From Massilia phyllostachyos (GTDB lineage Bacteria > Pseudomonadota > Gammaproteobacteria > Burkholderiales > Burkholderiaceae_D): a stretch of DNA of 64,000 nt. The translations under genes were made by a program, and so were the position numbers. Location of the stretch: positions 124,001-188,000 of the forward strand of contig NZ_JAJNOC010000006.1 of the NCBI RefSeq assembly GCF_021044825.1. Reading direction: 5' to 3'. This document shows, in pieces, positions 25,186-34,528 of the stretch. The notes beneath the pieces are model-generated. The model did no database searches and had not been told where the DNA came from. It was given only the letters and a program-made list of their open reading frames with translations. Numbering within the stretch: the first letter of the stretch is position 1; every line of letters starts with the position of its first letter.

Positions 25186-26145
25186 ATGGCAGTTTTCACC
25201 GCGGTCACACTGGACGACCTCCACCAGTGGATCAAGCAGTTCCCCCTCGGCCGCGCCCTGGCGCTCGACGGCATTTCTTCCGGCATCGATAACAGCAACT
25301 TCTTCCTGACGACGGAACGGGGCGAGTACGTCCTCACCATCTTCGAGAACCTGCGCTTCGAGCAGCTGCCCTTCTACGTCCAGCTGATGCGCCACCTGGC
25401 CGAACGCGGCATCCCGGTGCCGGCGCCGGTGCCGACAGCTAGCGGCGAGCTGGTGGTGACCCTGCACGGCAAGCCGGCCATCATCGTCAGCCGCCTGAGC
25501 GGCGCCTCGCAGCTCGACCCGCAGCCGGTGCACTGCGCCGAAGTCGGCCGCATGCTGGCGCGCATGCACCTGGCCGGCCGCGATTTCGATCTGCACCAGC
25601 CGAACCTGCGCGGCCTGGACTGGATCCTGGCGACCGCGCCGCAGGTCCAGCCCTATTTGAGCGACGGCGAGGCCGCGCTGCTGCGTAGTGAAACCGCATT
25701 CCAGTCGGCGTTCGCGGCAGGTTCCGCCTACGCCGCCCTGCCGCGCGGTCCGGTGCACGCCGACCTGTTCCGCAACAACGTTATGTTCGAAGGCGAGCGC
25801 CTGAGCGGCTGCTTCGATTTCTACTTCGCCGGCGTCGACACCTGGCTGTTCGACGTCGCCGTCACCGTCAACGACTGGTGCATCGACCTCGCCACCGGCG
25901 TGCTCGATGAAGCGCGGGTGCGCGCCCTGCTGGACGCTTACCACGCGGCGCGGCCCTTCACGCAGGACGAACAGGCCGCCTGGCAGCCGATGCTGCGCGC
26001 CGGCGCCCTGCGCTTCTGGCTCTCGCGCCTGTACGACCTCCACCTTCCCCGCGCGGCCGAACTGCTGACGCCGCACGATCCGACCCATTTCGAACGCATC
26101 CTGCGCGAACGCATCGAACGCGCCGCCCCCGCACTGCCCTTATGA
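25186..26145 (+). CDS. thrB: Homoserine kinase (ThrB, aminoglycoside-phosphotransferase fold)
   Basis: A 319-residue kinase of threonine biosynthesis that phosphorylates homoserine. It belongs to the APH-like homoserine kinases, not the GHMP type: it opens [16 protein letters not shown], has the substrate-recognition stretch [13 protein letters not shown], the catalytic loop [14 protein letters not shown] (Asp-x4-Asn) and the metal site GCFDFYFAG. The ATG at 25186 was preferred over an upstream ATG at 25153 because it gives the family N terminus. Its stop overlaps the next gene by ATGA. Confidence 0.94.
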   Translation: MAVFTAVTLDDLHQWIKQFPLGRALALDGISSGIDNSNFFLTTERGEYVLTIFENLRFEQLPFYVQLMRHLAERGIPVPAPVPTASGELVVTLHGKPAIIVSRLSGASQLDPQPVHCAEVGRMLARMHLAGRDFDLHQPNLRGLDWILATAPQVQPYLSDGEAALLRSETAFQSAFAAGSAYAALPRGPVHADLFRNNVMFEGERLSGCFDFYFAGVDTWLFDVAVTVNDWCIDLATGVLDEARVRALLDAYHAARPFTQDEQAAWQPMLRAGALRFWLSRLYDLHLPRAAELLTPHDPTHFERILRERIERAAPALPL

Positions 26146-26924
26146 ATTCTCTCCCCGCAATCACCGGCTGGCACTGGCTCAAGCAAGGCGCCGGCCTGTT
26201 CCGCAAACAGCCCGCCGCGCTGGCCACCCTGCTGTTCGCGAACATCCTGATCAGCCTCGGCGTCAGCGCCCTGCCCTTCGTGGGGCCACTGGTGGTCTCG
26301 CTGCTGATTCCCTCGTTCTCGCTGGCCTTCATGCAGGCCTGCCTGATGATCGAAAACGGCCAGCGCGTGACGCCGGCCGTCCTGCTCACCGGTTTCCGCA
26401 AGCCGATCTTCCCGACCCTGTGCAAGATCGGCCTGGTCTATCTCGGCATCAGCCTGGTGCAGCTGGTGCTCGTCTACCTGCTGATCGACCAGGAAGCGAT
26501 GCAGGAAATGGCGCGCCAGAGCCGCGCCGGCGAACAGCCGCAAGTCTCGGGCGCCTTCATGCTGACGGTGATCCTGATCGCCCTCCTGAACCTGGTGGGC
26601 GTCATCACGATGTGCTTCGCCGGCCCGCTGACCTACTGGCAGAAAATGCCGCCCGGGAAAGCGACCTTCTACAGCTTCTTCGCGGTGCTGAGGAGCGCCC
26701 GCGTGTTCCTGGTGATGCTGCTGGCCTGGTTCGCGATGTTTGTTGCGATTACCATGGTGCTGGCGATGCTGCTGGGTGGGAGCAGTTTTACCAGGGTGCT
26801 GATCATGTGGCTGATCTTTTTGTTCGTGCTGTTGCTGCAATGTGCGCTGTATGCGGGATACAGGCAGATTTTCGGCAAGCCAGTAGATGGTGCGCAGACC
26901 GGGCCGGTCAATCTCAGCAAATAG
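26142..26924 (+). CDS. BPSS1780-family membrane protein
   Basis: A 260-residue protein with five or six transmembrane helices, beginning [21 protein letters not shown]. This pattern and the location just after thrB fit the BPSS1780 family of uncharacterised betaproteobacterial membrane proteins. Start and thrB stop share ATGA, implying coupled translation. No catalytic or transport motif is visible. It converges with uvrD across a family B repeat. Confidence 0.82.
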   Translation: MNSLPAITGWHWLKQGAGLFRKQPAALATLLFANILISLGVSALPFVGPLVVSLLIPSFSLAFMQACLMIENGQRVTPAVLLTGFRKPIFPTLCKIGLVYLGISLVQLVLVYLLIDQEAMQEMARQSRAGEQPQVSGAFMLTVILIALLNLVGVITMCFAGPLTYWQKMPPGKATFYSFFAVLRSARVFLVMLLAWFAMFVAITMVLAMLLGGSSFTRVLIMWLIFLFVLLLQCALYAGYRQIFGKPVDGAQTGPVNLSK

Positions 26925-26952
26925 ATTGTGTCGATTTGTTTGTTGGCTTAAA

Positions 26953-27044
26953 AACCGTCATTCCCGCGCAGGCGGGAATCCAAGCTTGCAAACGTTACGA
27001 TAGCGCCAGCAAAATTAGGCTCCCGCCTTCGCGGGAGCGACGGT
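26953..27044. repeat. Family B paired palindrome
   Basis: The left arm ACCGTCATTCCCGCGCAGGC and the right arm are inverted copies, each itself a CCCGC-GGCGGG hairpin. The element occupies the gap between the convergent BPSS1780 and uvrD genes. It resembles repetitive extragenic palindromes and could end transcription from both sides. Confidence 0.7.
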
Positions 27045-27092
27045 CTGCAGGGGAACGCAGAGAATCAACGTGCAGCAGTTGTAAGGCCGGAA

Positions 27093-29414
27093 TCAACGCC
27101 CCACACGCTCCAGCTTCGCCACCGACAAATCCAGCACCTTCATCCCCGCCGCGCCGAAATTGATCTGCGCGCGCGCCGCCCCCGCCCCGCCTTCGATATT
27201 CACGATCACACCCTCGCCGAACTTGGCGTGCGCCACCGTCTCGCCGACGCGCCAGCCGGCGCCGTTGCCGGCGGCTGACTTCTGCGTGATTTGCTGCGCG
27301 ATCCGGTTGTCGGTCCCGTTGCGGAATTCCGTGTCGTCCCACGCCGTTTGCGACTTGCGGCCGGCGAACCAGTTGGTCTGCACGCGCGGCGACAGCCACT
27401 TGATCGACTCTTCCGGCAGCTCGTCGAAGAAACGCGACTTCATGTTGAAGCGGGTCTGGCCGTGCAGCATGCGCTGCTGGGTGAAGCTCATGTACAGGCG
27501 CCGGCGCGCGCGCGTGATCGCCACGTACATCAGGCGCCGTTCTTCATCGACCCCATCGAGCTCGCGCGCGCTGCTCTCGTGCGGGAACAGGCCTTCCTCC
27601 AGGCCGGTGATGAAGACCGCGTCGAATTCCAGGCCCTTGGCCGAGTGCACGGTCATCAGCTGCATGGCGTCCTGCCCGGCCTGGGCCTGGGCGTCGCCCG
27701 CTTCCAGCGACGCGTGGGTCAGGAAGGCGGACAAGGGCGACATCACGCTCGGCAGCGGCGCGCCGCCGTCGAGCACCTCGACGCCGTCGTCCAGCACGAT
27801 CGCCTCGCCCGCCTGCGGCAGCGACGGCGGCCCCAGGTGGGCAGGGGCGGCAATCCCGAAGCCTTCTTCCTGCACGAACTGGGTCGCCGCATTGACCATC
27901 TGCTCCAGGTTTTCGATGCGCTCGGCGCCTTCCTTTTCCTTCTGGTAGTAGTCGAGCAGGGTACTGCGCTCGAGCACCACGCGCACCAGTTCCGGCAACG
28001 GCAGCTGCTGGGTCTCGAAGCGCGCGCCCTCGATCAGCTTCACGAAGGACCCCAGTACCGAACCCGCCTTGCCGGTCATATAGGGCACCGCCGCGTACAG
28101 CGAGATGCCGTAGGAGTCGGCCGCCATCTGCAGCTGCTCGATCGAGCGCGCGCCAATGCCGCGGGTCGGGAAGTTCACCACGCGCAGGAAGGCCGAATCG
28201 TTATGCGGGTTGTCCATCAGCTGCAGGTAGGCGATCGCGTGCTTGACCTCGGCGCGCTGGAAGTAGCGCAGGCCGCCGTAGACGGTATAGGGAATGCCGG
28301 CCGCGAACAGCGCGTGCTCGATCACGCGGCTCTGCGCATTGGAGCGGTACAGCACCGCGATCTCGCTGCGCGGCACGCCTTCGCCCATCAGGCTCTTGGC
28401 TTCCTCGATGATCCACTGCGCCTCCTCCAGGTCGGACGAGGCCTCGTATACGCGTACCTGCTCGCCCTGCCCCGCGTCGGTGCGCAGGTTTTTCCCCAGG
28501 CGCTTGGGGTTGTTGGCGATCAGGTAGTTGGCGCTGTCGAGGATGTGGCCGAAGGAGCGGTAGTTCTGCTCCAGCTTGATCAGGTTCTTGACGCGGAATT
28601 CGCGCTCGAAAGCCTGCATATTGCCGACGTTGGCGCCACGGAAGGCGTAGATGCTCTGGTCGTCGTCGCCCACTGCGAAGATGGCGCCGCCGCCTTCCTC
28701 GTCGTGGCCGGCCAGCAGTTTCAGCAGGTTGTACTGTAGATCATTGGTATCCTGGAACTCGTCCACCAGGATGTGGCGGAAACGCATCTGGTAGTGGTGG
28801 CGCAGCGGGCCATTGCGCGCCAGCAGTTCGTAGGAGCGCAGCAGCAGCTCGGCGAAATCGACGACACCCTCGCGCTGGCACTGGCCTTCATACAACTCGT
28901 ACAGTTCGATCATGCGCCGCTCGATCGGGTCGTTCGGCTCGAGGCGATTGGCGCGCAGGCCCTGCTCTTTCGCGTTATTGATGAAGTACATCAGCGCCTT
29001 GGCCGGGTACTTTTCATCATCCACGTTGGCCGCCTTGAGCATGCGCTTGATCAAGGACAGCTGGTCTTGCGAATCCAGGATCTGGAAGGTCTGCGGCAGC
29101 GCCGCGTCCTTGTAGTGGGTGCGCAGCAGGCGGTTGCACAGACCGTGGAAGGTGCCGATCCACATGCCGCGCGTATTAATCGGCAGCATCGAGGACAGGC
29201 GGGTCAGCATCTCCTTCGCCGCCTTGTTCGTGAACGTCACCGCCATGATGCCGGCCGGCGAGACCTGGCCGGTCTGGATCAGCCAGGCGATGCGGGTGGT
29301 CAGCACGCGGGTCTTGCCGGAGCCGGCGCCCGCCAGGATCAGCGCGCTTTGCGACGGTAAAGTGACAGCGGCAAGCTGTTCTTCGTTCAAGTTGTGGAGG
29401 AGATCGGTCTGCAT
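27093..29414 (-). CDS. uvrD: DNA helicase II (UvrD/PcrA-type)
   Basis: A 773-residue superfamily 1A 3'-5' helicase of nucleotide excision and mismatch repair. Helicase motifs run in order: Q-motif LNEEQLAAV, Walker A LAGAGSGKTRVL, motif Ia VTFTNKAAKEM, Walker B ILVDEFQDTN, motif III VGDDDQSIYAFRGA, motif IV KLEQNYRS, motif V MTVHSAKGLEFDAVF and motif VI EERRLMYVAITRAR. The C-terminal tail (GWRVGETVAHAKFGEGVIVN) is the UvrD/PcrA RNA-polymerase-binding Tudor-like fold. The ATG at 29412-29414 has no ribosome site; a promoter ending at the start codon suggests a leaderless mRNA, and a LexA-type box overlaps it. Confidence 0.97.
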   Translation of the reverse strand: MQTDLLHNLNEEQLAAVTLPSQSALILAGAGSGKTRVLTTRIAWLIQTGQVSPAGIMAVTFTNKAAKEMLTRLSSMLPINTRGMWIGTFHGLCNRLLRTHYKDAALPQTFQILDSQDQLSLIKRMLKAANVDDEKYPAKALMYFINNAKEQGLRANRLEPNDPIERRMIELYELYEGQCQREGVVDFAELLLRSYELLARNGPLRHHYQMRFRHILVDEFQDTNDLQYNLLKLLAGHDEEGGGAIFAVGDDDQSIYAFRGANVGNMQAFEREFRVKNLIKLEQNYRSFGHILDSANYLIANNPKRLGKNLRTDAGQGEQVRVYEASSDLEEAQWIIEEAKSLMGEGVPRSEIAVLYRSNAQSRVIEHALFAAGIPYTVYGGLRYFQRAEVKHAIAYLQLMDNPHNDSAFLRVVNFPTRGIGARSIEQLQMAADSYGISLYAAVPYMTGKAGSVLGSFVKLIEGARFETQQLPLPELVRVVLERSTLLDYYQKEKEGAERIENLEQMVNAATQFVQEEGFGIAAPAHLGPPSLPQAGEAIVLDDGVEVLDGGAPLPSVMSPLSAFLTHASLEAGDAQAQAGQDAMQLMTVHSAKGLEFDAVFITGLEEGLFPHESSARELDGVDEERRLMYVAITRARRRLYMSFTQQRMLHGQTRFNMKSRFFDELPEESIKWLSPRVQTNWFAGRKSQTAWDDTEFRNGTDNRIAQQITQKSAAGNGAGWRVGETVAHAKFGEGVIVNIEGGAGAARAQINFGAAGMKVLDLSVAKLERVGR

Positions 29415-29415
29415 G

Positions 29416-29458
29416 TGGCCATTATATACCGGCCGATTTACTGTATGTCCATCCAGTA
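29416..29458 (-). promoter_or_regulatory. uvrD promoter with SOS (LexA-type) box
   Basis: TACTGTATGTCCATCCAGTA (29439-29458) matches the CTGT-N8-ACAG LexA pattern with one change (CCAG), the same deviation I recall for the E. coli uvrD box. On the minus strand TGGACA, a 17-base spacer and TATATAAT follow, so transcription would begin at or within two bases of the ATG at 29414. Confidence 0.65.
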
Positions 29459-29469
29459 GGCTGCCGGGT

Positions 29470-29880
29470 TCACGTTCCGGGACCGGCGCTGCGGGTGGAA
29501 GGGTACTCCGGCAGGCCATCCGCGAGTTTGACCCAATGCAGGCGGCTGCGTACGAAAGTATGGTCGCCCGGCGGCACCGCGTTCGGATCGTCGAGCGAGC
29601 AGTTGGTAATGTCGAGCTCCTCGGGCCAGCGGCCGTCTTCGAAGGTCAAGGTCGTGCCGCATTGCGGGCAAAAGCCGCGCAGCACCTGTTCACTGGAAGA
29701 AAAGCGCGCCGGCTCGCCTTTCGTATAGCGGAAATCGGCGCGGCGCGCGCTGAACCAGGCCAGCGCCGGGGCGCCGGAAATCCGGCGGCAGTCGGTGCAA
29801 TGGCACAGCGTACTGTTGAAGATCCCGCCCTTGACCTCGTAGCGAACTGCACCGCAGAAACAACCTCCCTGCAAATCCAT
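29470..29880 (-). CDS. GFA-family (glutathione-dependent formaldehyde-activating-like) protein
   Basis: A 136-residue zinc-binding protein with CFCGAVRYEV near the N terminus, CHCTDCRR near residue 36 and CPQCGTTL near residue 71, the full set of GFA cysteines. GFA domains were named for a formaldehyde-glutathione enzyme, but most members have unknown roles. The ATG at 29878-29880 follows AAAGGAG. The class III alcohol dehydrogenase gene of formaldehyde detoxification is 3 kb away, not in the same unit, so a functional link is open. Confidence 0.88.
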   Translation of the reverse strand: MDLQGGCFCGAVRYEVKGGIFNSTLCHCTDCRRISGAPALAWFSARRADFRYTKGEPARFSSSEQVLRGFCPQCGTTLTFEDGRWPEELDITNCSLDDPNAVPPGDHTFVRSRLHWVKLADGLPEYPSTRSAGPGT

Positions 29881-30045
29881 GTCCCACTCCTTTCGCGCCG
29901 CAAACAAATATGTCCAAGCGACCTCATCAGTATAAGCGGCCCATCGATTCGCGCGCCGCATGATTGTCATTTCGCTTATTTTAATGACAGATTCGCGACA
30001 GATCGCGAGGCCTTCGTGCCTGACTTTCACTCAAAGGAGAACCAT

Positions 30046-30594
30046 ATGCTCAACCGCGTTGTTACCGTCGCCGCGCTCGCCGTCGGCGGCATGCTGCTGT
30101 CCAAGAAACTCAAAGGAAGCCGCAATGGCTTCGGCGCCAGCTCGTCGGTGACCGAGACCATCGAGATCAACGTCCCGGTGAAAACCGCGTACAACCAGTG
30201 GACCCAGTTCGAGGACTTCCCGCAGTTCATGAAGAGCGTCAAGGAAATCCGCCAGCTGGACGACAAGCACCTGCACTGGAAAGCCAACGTGGCCGGCGAA
30301 GACAAGGAATGGGACGCCGAGATCACCGAACAGATCCCGGACACGCGCATCGCATGGCGCAGCGTCACCGGCGTGAAGAACGGCGGCGTCGCCGACTTCC
30401 ACAAGATCTCGGACACCTGCTGCCGCGTCACGGTCCAGATGGACTATGAGCCGGAAAGCGCCCTCGAGTCCGTCGGCGACGCCTTCGGCGCCGTGCGCAT
30501 GGAACTGCGCGGCAACCTGCAGAACTTCAAGGAACTGCTGGAAAAGCGCGGTTCGGAAACCGGCGCCTGGCGCGGCAAGGTCGACCAGCACTAA
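30046..30594 (+). CDS. SRPBCC-family (cyclase/dehydrase-like) protein
   Basis: A 182-residue START/Bet v 1-type protein. It begins with a short hydrophobic stretch (VVTVAALAVGGMLLSKKL) that may be a membrane anchor, followed by the SRPBCC core (TIEINVPVKTAYNQWTQFED, EEW-like and ITEQIPDTRIAWRS). Many such proteins are stress-related membrane-associated factors of unknown function. AAAGGAGA lies seven bases before the ATG. It ends with a strong intrinsic terminator and then a family A repeat. Confidence 0.85.
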   Translation: MLNRVVTVAALAVGGMLLSKKLKGSRNGFGASSSVTETIEINVPVKTAYNQWTQFEDFPQFMKSVKEIRQLDDKHLHWKANVAGEDKEWDAEITEQIPDTRIAWRSVTGVKNGGVADFHKISDTCCRVTVQMDYEPESALESVGDAFGAVRMELRGNLQNFKELLEKRGSETGAWRGKVDQH

Positions 30595-30615
30595 GCGGCT
30601 GTTCGCACCAATAAG

Positions 30616-30644
30616 AACGCCACCTTGCCGGTGGCGTTTTTTTC
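30616..30644 (+). terminator. Intrinsic terminator after the SRPBCC gene
   Basis: AACGCCACC, a 5-base loop and GGTGGCGTT form a 9-bp stem followed at once by a T-run. It begins 21 bases after the stop codon. Confidence 0.85.
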
Positions 30645-30676
30645 AGCCCGCGTTGTTCGACTTCGTCGCGAGTGCC

Positions 30677-30775
30677 GTACGGTGGGCAATCCTTTGCCCA
30701 CGCGTTCAACCAGTAGAAGCGTCGCCTCGATGCATCCGTAAGTCGAACGCGTGGGCGGAGGACCGCCCACCCTAC
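30677..30775. repeat. Family A dispersed inverted repeat, copy 2
   Basis: GTACGGTGGGC at the left and GCCCACCCTAC at the right are inverted ends; inside are CCCACGCGTTCAA and TCGAACGCGTGGG arms. It lies between the convergent SRPBCC and M56 peptidase genes, six bases from the latter's stop. Confidence 0.8.
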
Positions 30776-30781
30776 AAAACC

Positions 30782-32587
30782 TTAGCCCGCCTGCGGCACC
30801 GGCTTGGCCAGGCCTTTTTCACGCGCTTCCTTGATCAGGGCGCGCACGGTCTTGTCGGCCGCATGGGTTTCCCGCTCCATTTCCTTGCCCAGCGCGCCCA
30901 TCTTCTTGCCGATCGCATCCATCGGCTTGCCGGCCTCGCCCATGCGGCGGCCGATCTCATCCATCGACTGCTGCGCCTGGCGCACACCAGGCTGCTGCCA
31001 TTCCTGGCCGATGCGCTGGCCTTCCGCCGACATCTGGTTGCCGAGTTCGCTCATGCGGCGGCTGAGGCGTGCGCGTTCCTCGTCATCGGCGCGGTGCATC
31101 TGCTTGCCGAGCTCCTCCATCTGCTTGCCCAGTTCCTTCATGCGGGCCTCGGCGGCGCGGGTCTGCTTGTCGTCGACCTTCATGCCGCGCGCGGCGACAT
31201 CCATCTCCTTGCCGAGCGCATCCATGCGCTTGCCATGCACGTCCATTTCCTTGCCGTAGGCGTCCATCTGCTTGCCGAGCTTGTTCACCGGCGCCCAGGC
31301 CGCATCCACCCTGGCCATCAGGGCGGCGTCCTGGATGTAATAGGCCTGGCCGTCTTCGCGGAACCAGACGAAGTCGCCGCCGATCCTTTTCCTGGCCTGC
31401 TTGATCTCGTCCCAGTCATCGCTGCTGCCGCTCATGGACACGCCCTTGTCGGTGCTGCGCACCACGGCGTAGGGATGTTCGCTGCGTGCGGTGCTGATGC
31501 TGACGTTGCCGTGCCGCGTGACGACCTGGTCGGCCTGCACGACGGTGGCGGCTTTTTCTTGCGGCTCGGCTGCGGCGTGGGCCGGCGCGGCCCAGGAATA
31601 GAAGGCGGCGCTGACGGCCAGGCCGAGGATGGGCAGCGCGAGCTTCCAGTTCAGGGCTTCGGCTTCGGGGCGAACCAGGCGTTTGATACGGGACATGAGA
31701 TTTCCTCCGTGGGCTGCCAAGGCAGGTTGTGGGGTGAACTGGAACAGGTCCAGTTCGGACAATGCAAGTGCCAGGCGCCGCGGTTCGCCTAGCGTGCTTG
31801 CGGCTACATCATCTGCAATCTGTTCGCGCTCTTCGCGGATCCGGTTCGACAGCCACCACACGGCCGGGTGGTAGAACAGCAGGATCTCGATCGCGCTCTG
31901 GATCAAATTCACCAAGTAGTCACAACGGCGGACGTGGGCCAGCTCGTGCGCCAGCAGCGCTTCCAGCAGCTGCGGCGGCATGCCCGACACCAGGGAGGCC
32001 GGCACCAGCACCACCGGCCGCCACCAGCCGGCCGTCACCGGGCTGGTCAAGTCGTCGACCAGGCCCAGCGCCACGCGGCGGGCGATGCCCATGCGGCGCG
32101 CCAGCTCGTCGAGCCGCGCCTGCCAGGCCGGGTCGACCGCATAGCGGCCGGGCTGGCTTCGCTCGCGCACCCACATCAGGCCAAGCAGCATGCGCAGCGC
32201 CAGCACCCCGGCGCCGATGGCCCAGAACAGCACCACCAGCGACAGGCGCTCCTGCAGGGCGTCTTCCCACCCCGCGAAGCGTCCGGCCTCGAACACCACC
32301 GACTGCACCGCCGCTGGCGCGGCATCCGTGCCCGCGACCGCCAACATGGTGGTCACGCCACCCTCCTCCATCTGGGCCAGGCGCTGCACCGTGCCGGCCA
32401 GCGGCAGCGCGGCGCACAGCAGCAGCGCGCCGCAGGCCACCAGGTAGCGTGCTTGCGGACGCGCCTTGCGCATCGCCGCCAGGACCAATGCCGCGGCCCA
32501 GCCGACCAGCAGGCCCTGCCACAGGAAATCGATCAGCGCCCAGGCCAGGGCCGGCGCGGCGTTCGCAAGCAGCTCGTTCAGGTTCAT
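30782..32587 (-). CDS. M56-family (BlaR1/MecR1-like) membrane metallopeptidase with methionine-heptad tail
   Basis: A 601-residue protein. The N-terminal 330 residues hold four to five transmembrane helices and a gluzincin-type site, HELAH at 214-218 with a likely third ligand in REEREQIADD (251-260). BlaR1/MecR1 relatives cleave a BlaI/MecI repressor on sensing a signal. Instead of a penicillin-binding sensor, residues 434-575 form a long heptad repeat (units such as QMDAYGK, EMDVHGK, RMDALGK), with Met every seventh residue, predicting a coiled coil in the periplasm. No BlaI gene is adjacent, although a palindromic operator candidate overlaps the promoter. It may sense redox or metal through Met (speculation). 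Confidence 0.85.
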   Translation of the reverse strand: MNLNELLANAAPALAWALIDFLWQGLLVGWAAALVLAAMRKARPQARYLVACGALLLCAALPLAGTVQRLAQMEEGGVTTMLAVAGTDAAPAAVQSVVFEAGRFAGWEDALQERLSLVVLFWAIGAGVLALRMLLGLMWVRERSQPGRYAVDPAWQARLDELARRMGIARRVALGLVDDLTSPVTAGWWRPVVLVPASLVSGMPPQLLEALLAHELAHVRRCDYLVNLIQSAIEILLFYHPAVWWLSNRIREEREQIADDVAASTLGEPRRLALALSELDLFQFTPQPALAAHGGNLMSRIKRLVRPEAEALNWKLALPILGLAVSAAFYSWAAPAHAAAEPQEKAATVVQADQVVTRHGNVSISTARSEHPYAVVRSTDKGVSMSGSSDDWDEIKQARKRIGGDFVWFREDGQAYYIQDAALMARVDAAWAPVNKLGKQMDAYGKEMDVHGKRMDALGKEMDVAARGMKVDDKQTRAAEARMKELGKQMEELGKQMHRADDEERARLSRRMSELGNQMSAEGQRIGQEWQQPGVRQAQQSMDEIGRRMGEAGKPMDAIGKKMGALGKEMERETHAADKTVRALIKEAREKGLAKPVPQAG

Positions 32588-32617
32588 CGTTGCTCCCTCG
32601 TTGACAACTAGATTAAA

Positions 32618-32643
32618 AGTTCTAGATAAAATTGTCTAGAACT
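32618..32643. promoter_or_regulatory. Palindromic operator candidate before the M56 gene
   Basis: AGTTCTAGA-TAAAATTG-TCTAGAACT is a perfect 9-8-9 inverted repeat, 31 bp upstream of the start codon. On the minus strand it covers a -35-like TAGACA. BlaI/MecI family operators are similar in size; the binding protein is not encoded next door. Confidence 0.55.
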
Positions 32644-32797
32644 TTTTTTCTACTTTTAGCCGGAACGAAGCCGGCGATGTGTCAGGGTAGGCGTATGCAC
32701 GCAGCCAGGCCACCCCGGTGCGACAGGCGGCAGGAAACGCGGAATGGATGGAAAAGCGGAGGGAAGGACGGGCCGGGCGGCCCGTCCGGGGAGATGC

Positions 32798-33904
<1,107 letters not shown>

Positions 33905-34027
33905 GTTTTTCCTTCCTGAACCATGAGCATGAATGGGACGCCGCGCGCGAGGCGGCGCCATAAAGGACGAAATGATAACAAGGCTGGCGAATCGGTGCGC
34001 CGCCTTGCCTCGAAATATCACCTGTGT

Positions 34028-34528
34028 TTACAAGGGGAAGCCAAGTCGCATGCGCTGTTCCATCAGCGTTTCGCCTGGTCGCATCGGGTACGGCTCGTCC
34101 ACCGCAACGAAGCCCGCGCGCGTGTAAAGCCGCAGTGCGCCGGCATTCGTGCAGTTCACGCCGAGCTGCATGCGGCGCGCCCCTCGCGCCTGCGCCCACG
34201 CCACCGCCTGGTCCAGCAACGCTCGAGCGACGCCGTGGCATCTAGCCGCCGGCGCCACCCACATCTGGTACAGGTTGACGAGGTCCGGGGCCTGGGCATC
34301 GACCTTGGCCCAGCACAGGCCGACCAGCTGCCCGTCCATTTCGGCGCCGAGCGGACAGTCGATGCCGGACGTTGCCGCCCGCGCGAGCCGCGTCTCCCAC
34401 TCCGTCAATGGCCAGGCCTGCGCCTCGGCCAGCGTGGCGCCGAAGGCGTCCGGCGCATCCGCCAGCGCCTGCAGGCGGATCGCGCGGTAGGCCTGCCACT
34501 CGTGCGGCTGCAGGCGGCGCACCTCCAT
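34028..34528 (-). CDS. GNAT-family N-acetyltransferase
   Basis: A 166-residue acetyltransferase. The acetyl-CoA loop is MWVAPAARCHGVARALLDQ near residue 90, a slightly altered RxxGxA motif, followed by ARGARRMQLGVNCTNAGALRLYTRAGF, which is the usual motif B. Substrate unknown. Its start (34526-34528) overlaps the M28 peptidase stop (TGATG), so it is the second gene of a two-gene operon. Confidence 0.88.
   Translation of the reverse strand: MEVRRLQPHEWQAYRAIRLQALADAPDAFGATLAEAQAWPLTEWETRLARAATSGIDCPLGAEMDGQLVGLCWAKVDAQAPDLVNLYQMWVAPAARCHGVARALLDQAVAWAQARGARRMQLGVNCTNAGALRLYTRAGFVAVDEPYPMRPGETLMEQRMRLGFPL

Noticed and set aside
32588..32797. A BlaI/MecI gene upstream of the M56 peptidase
   Set aside because: The 210-bp gap is too short and neither strand encodes a winged-helix-like protein.
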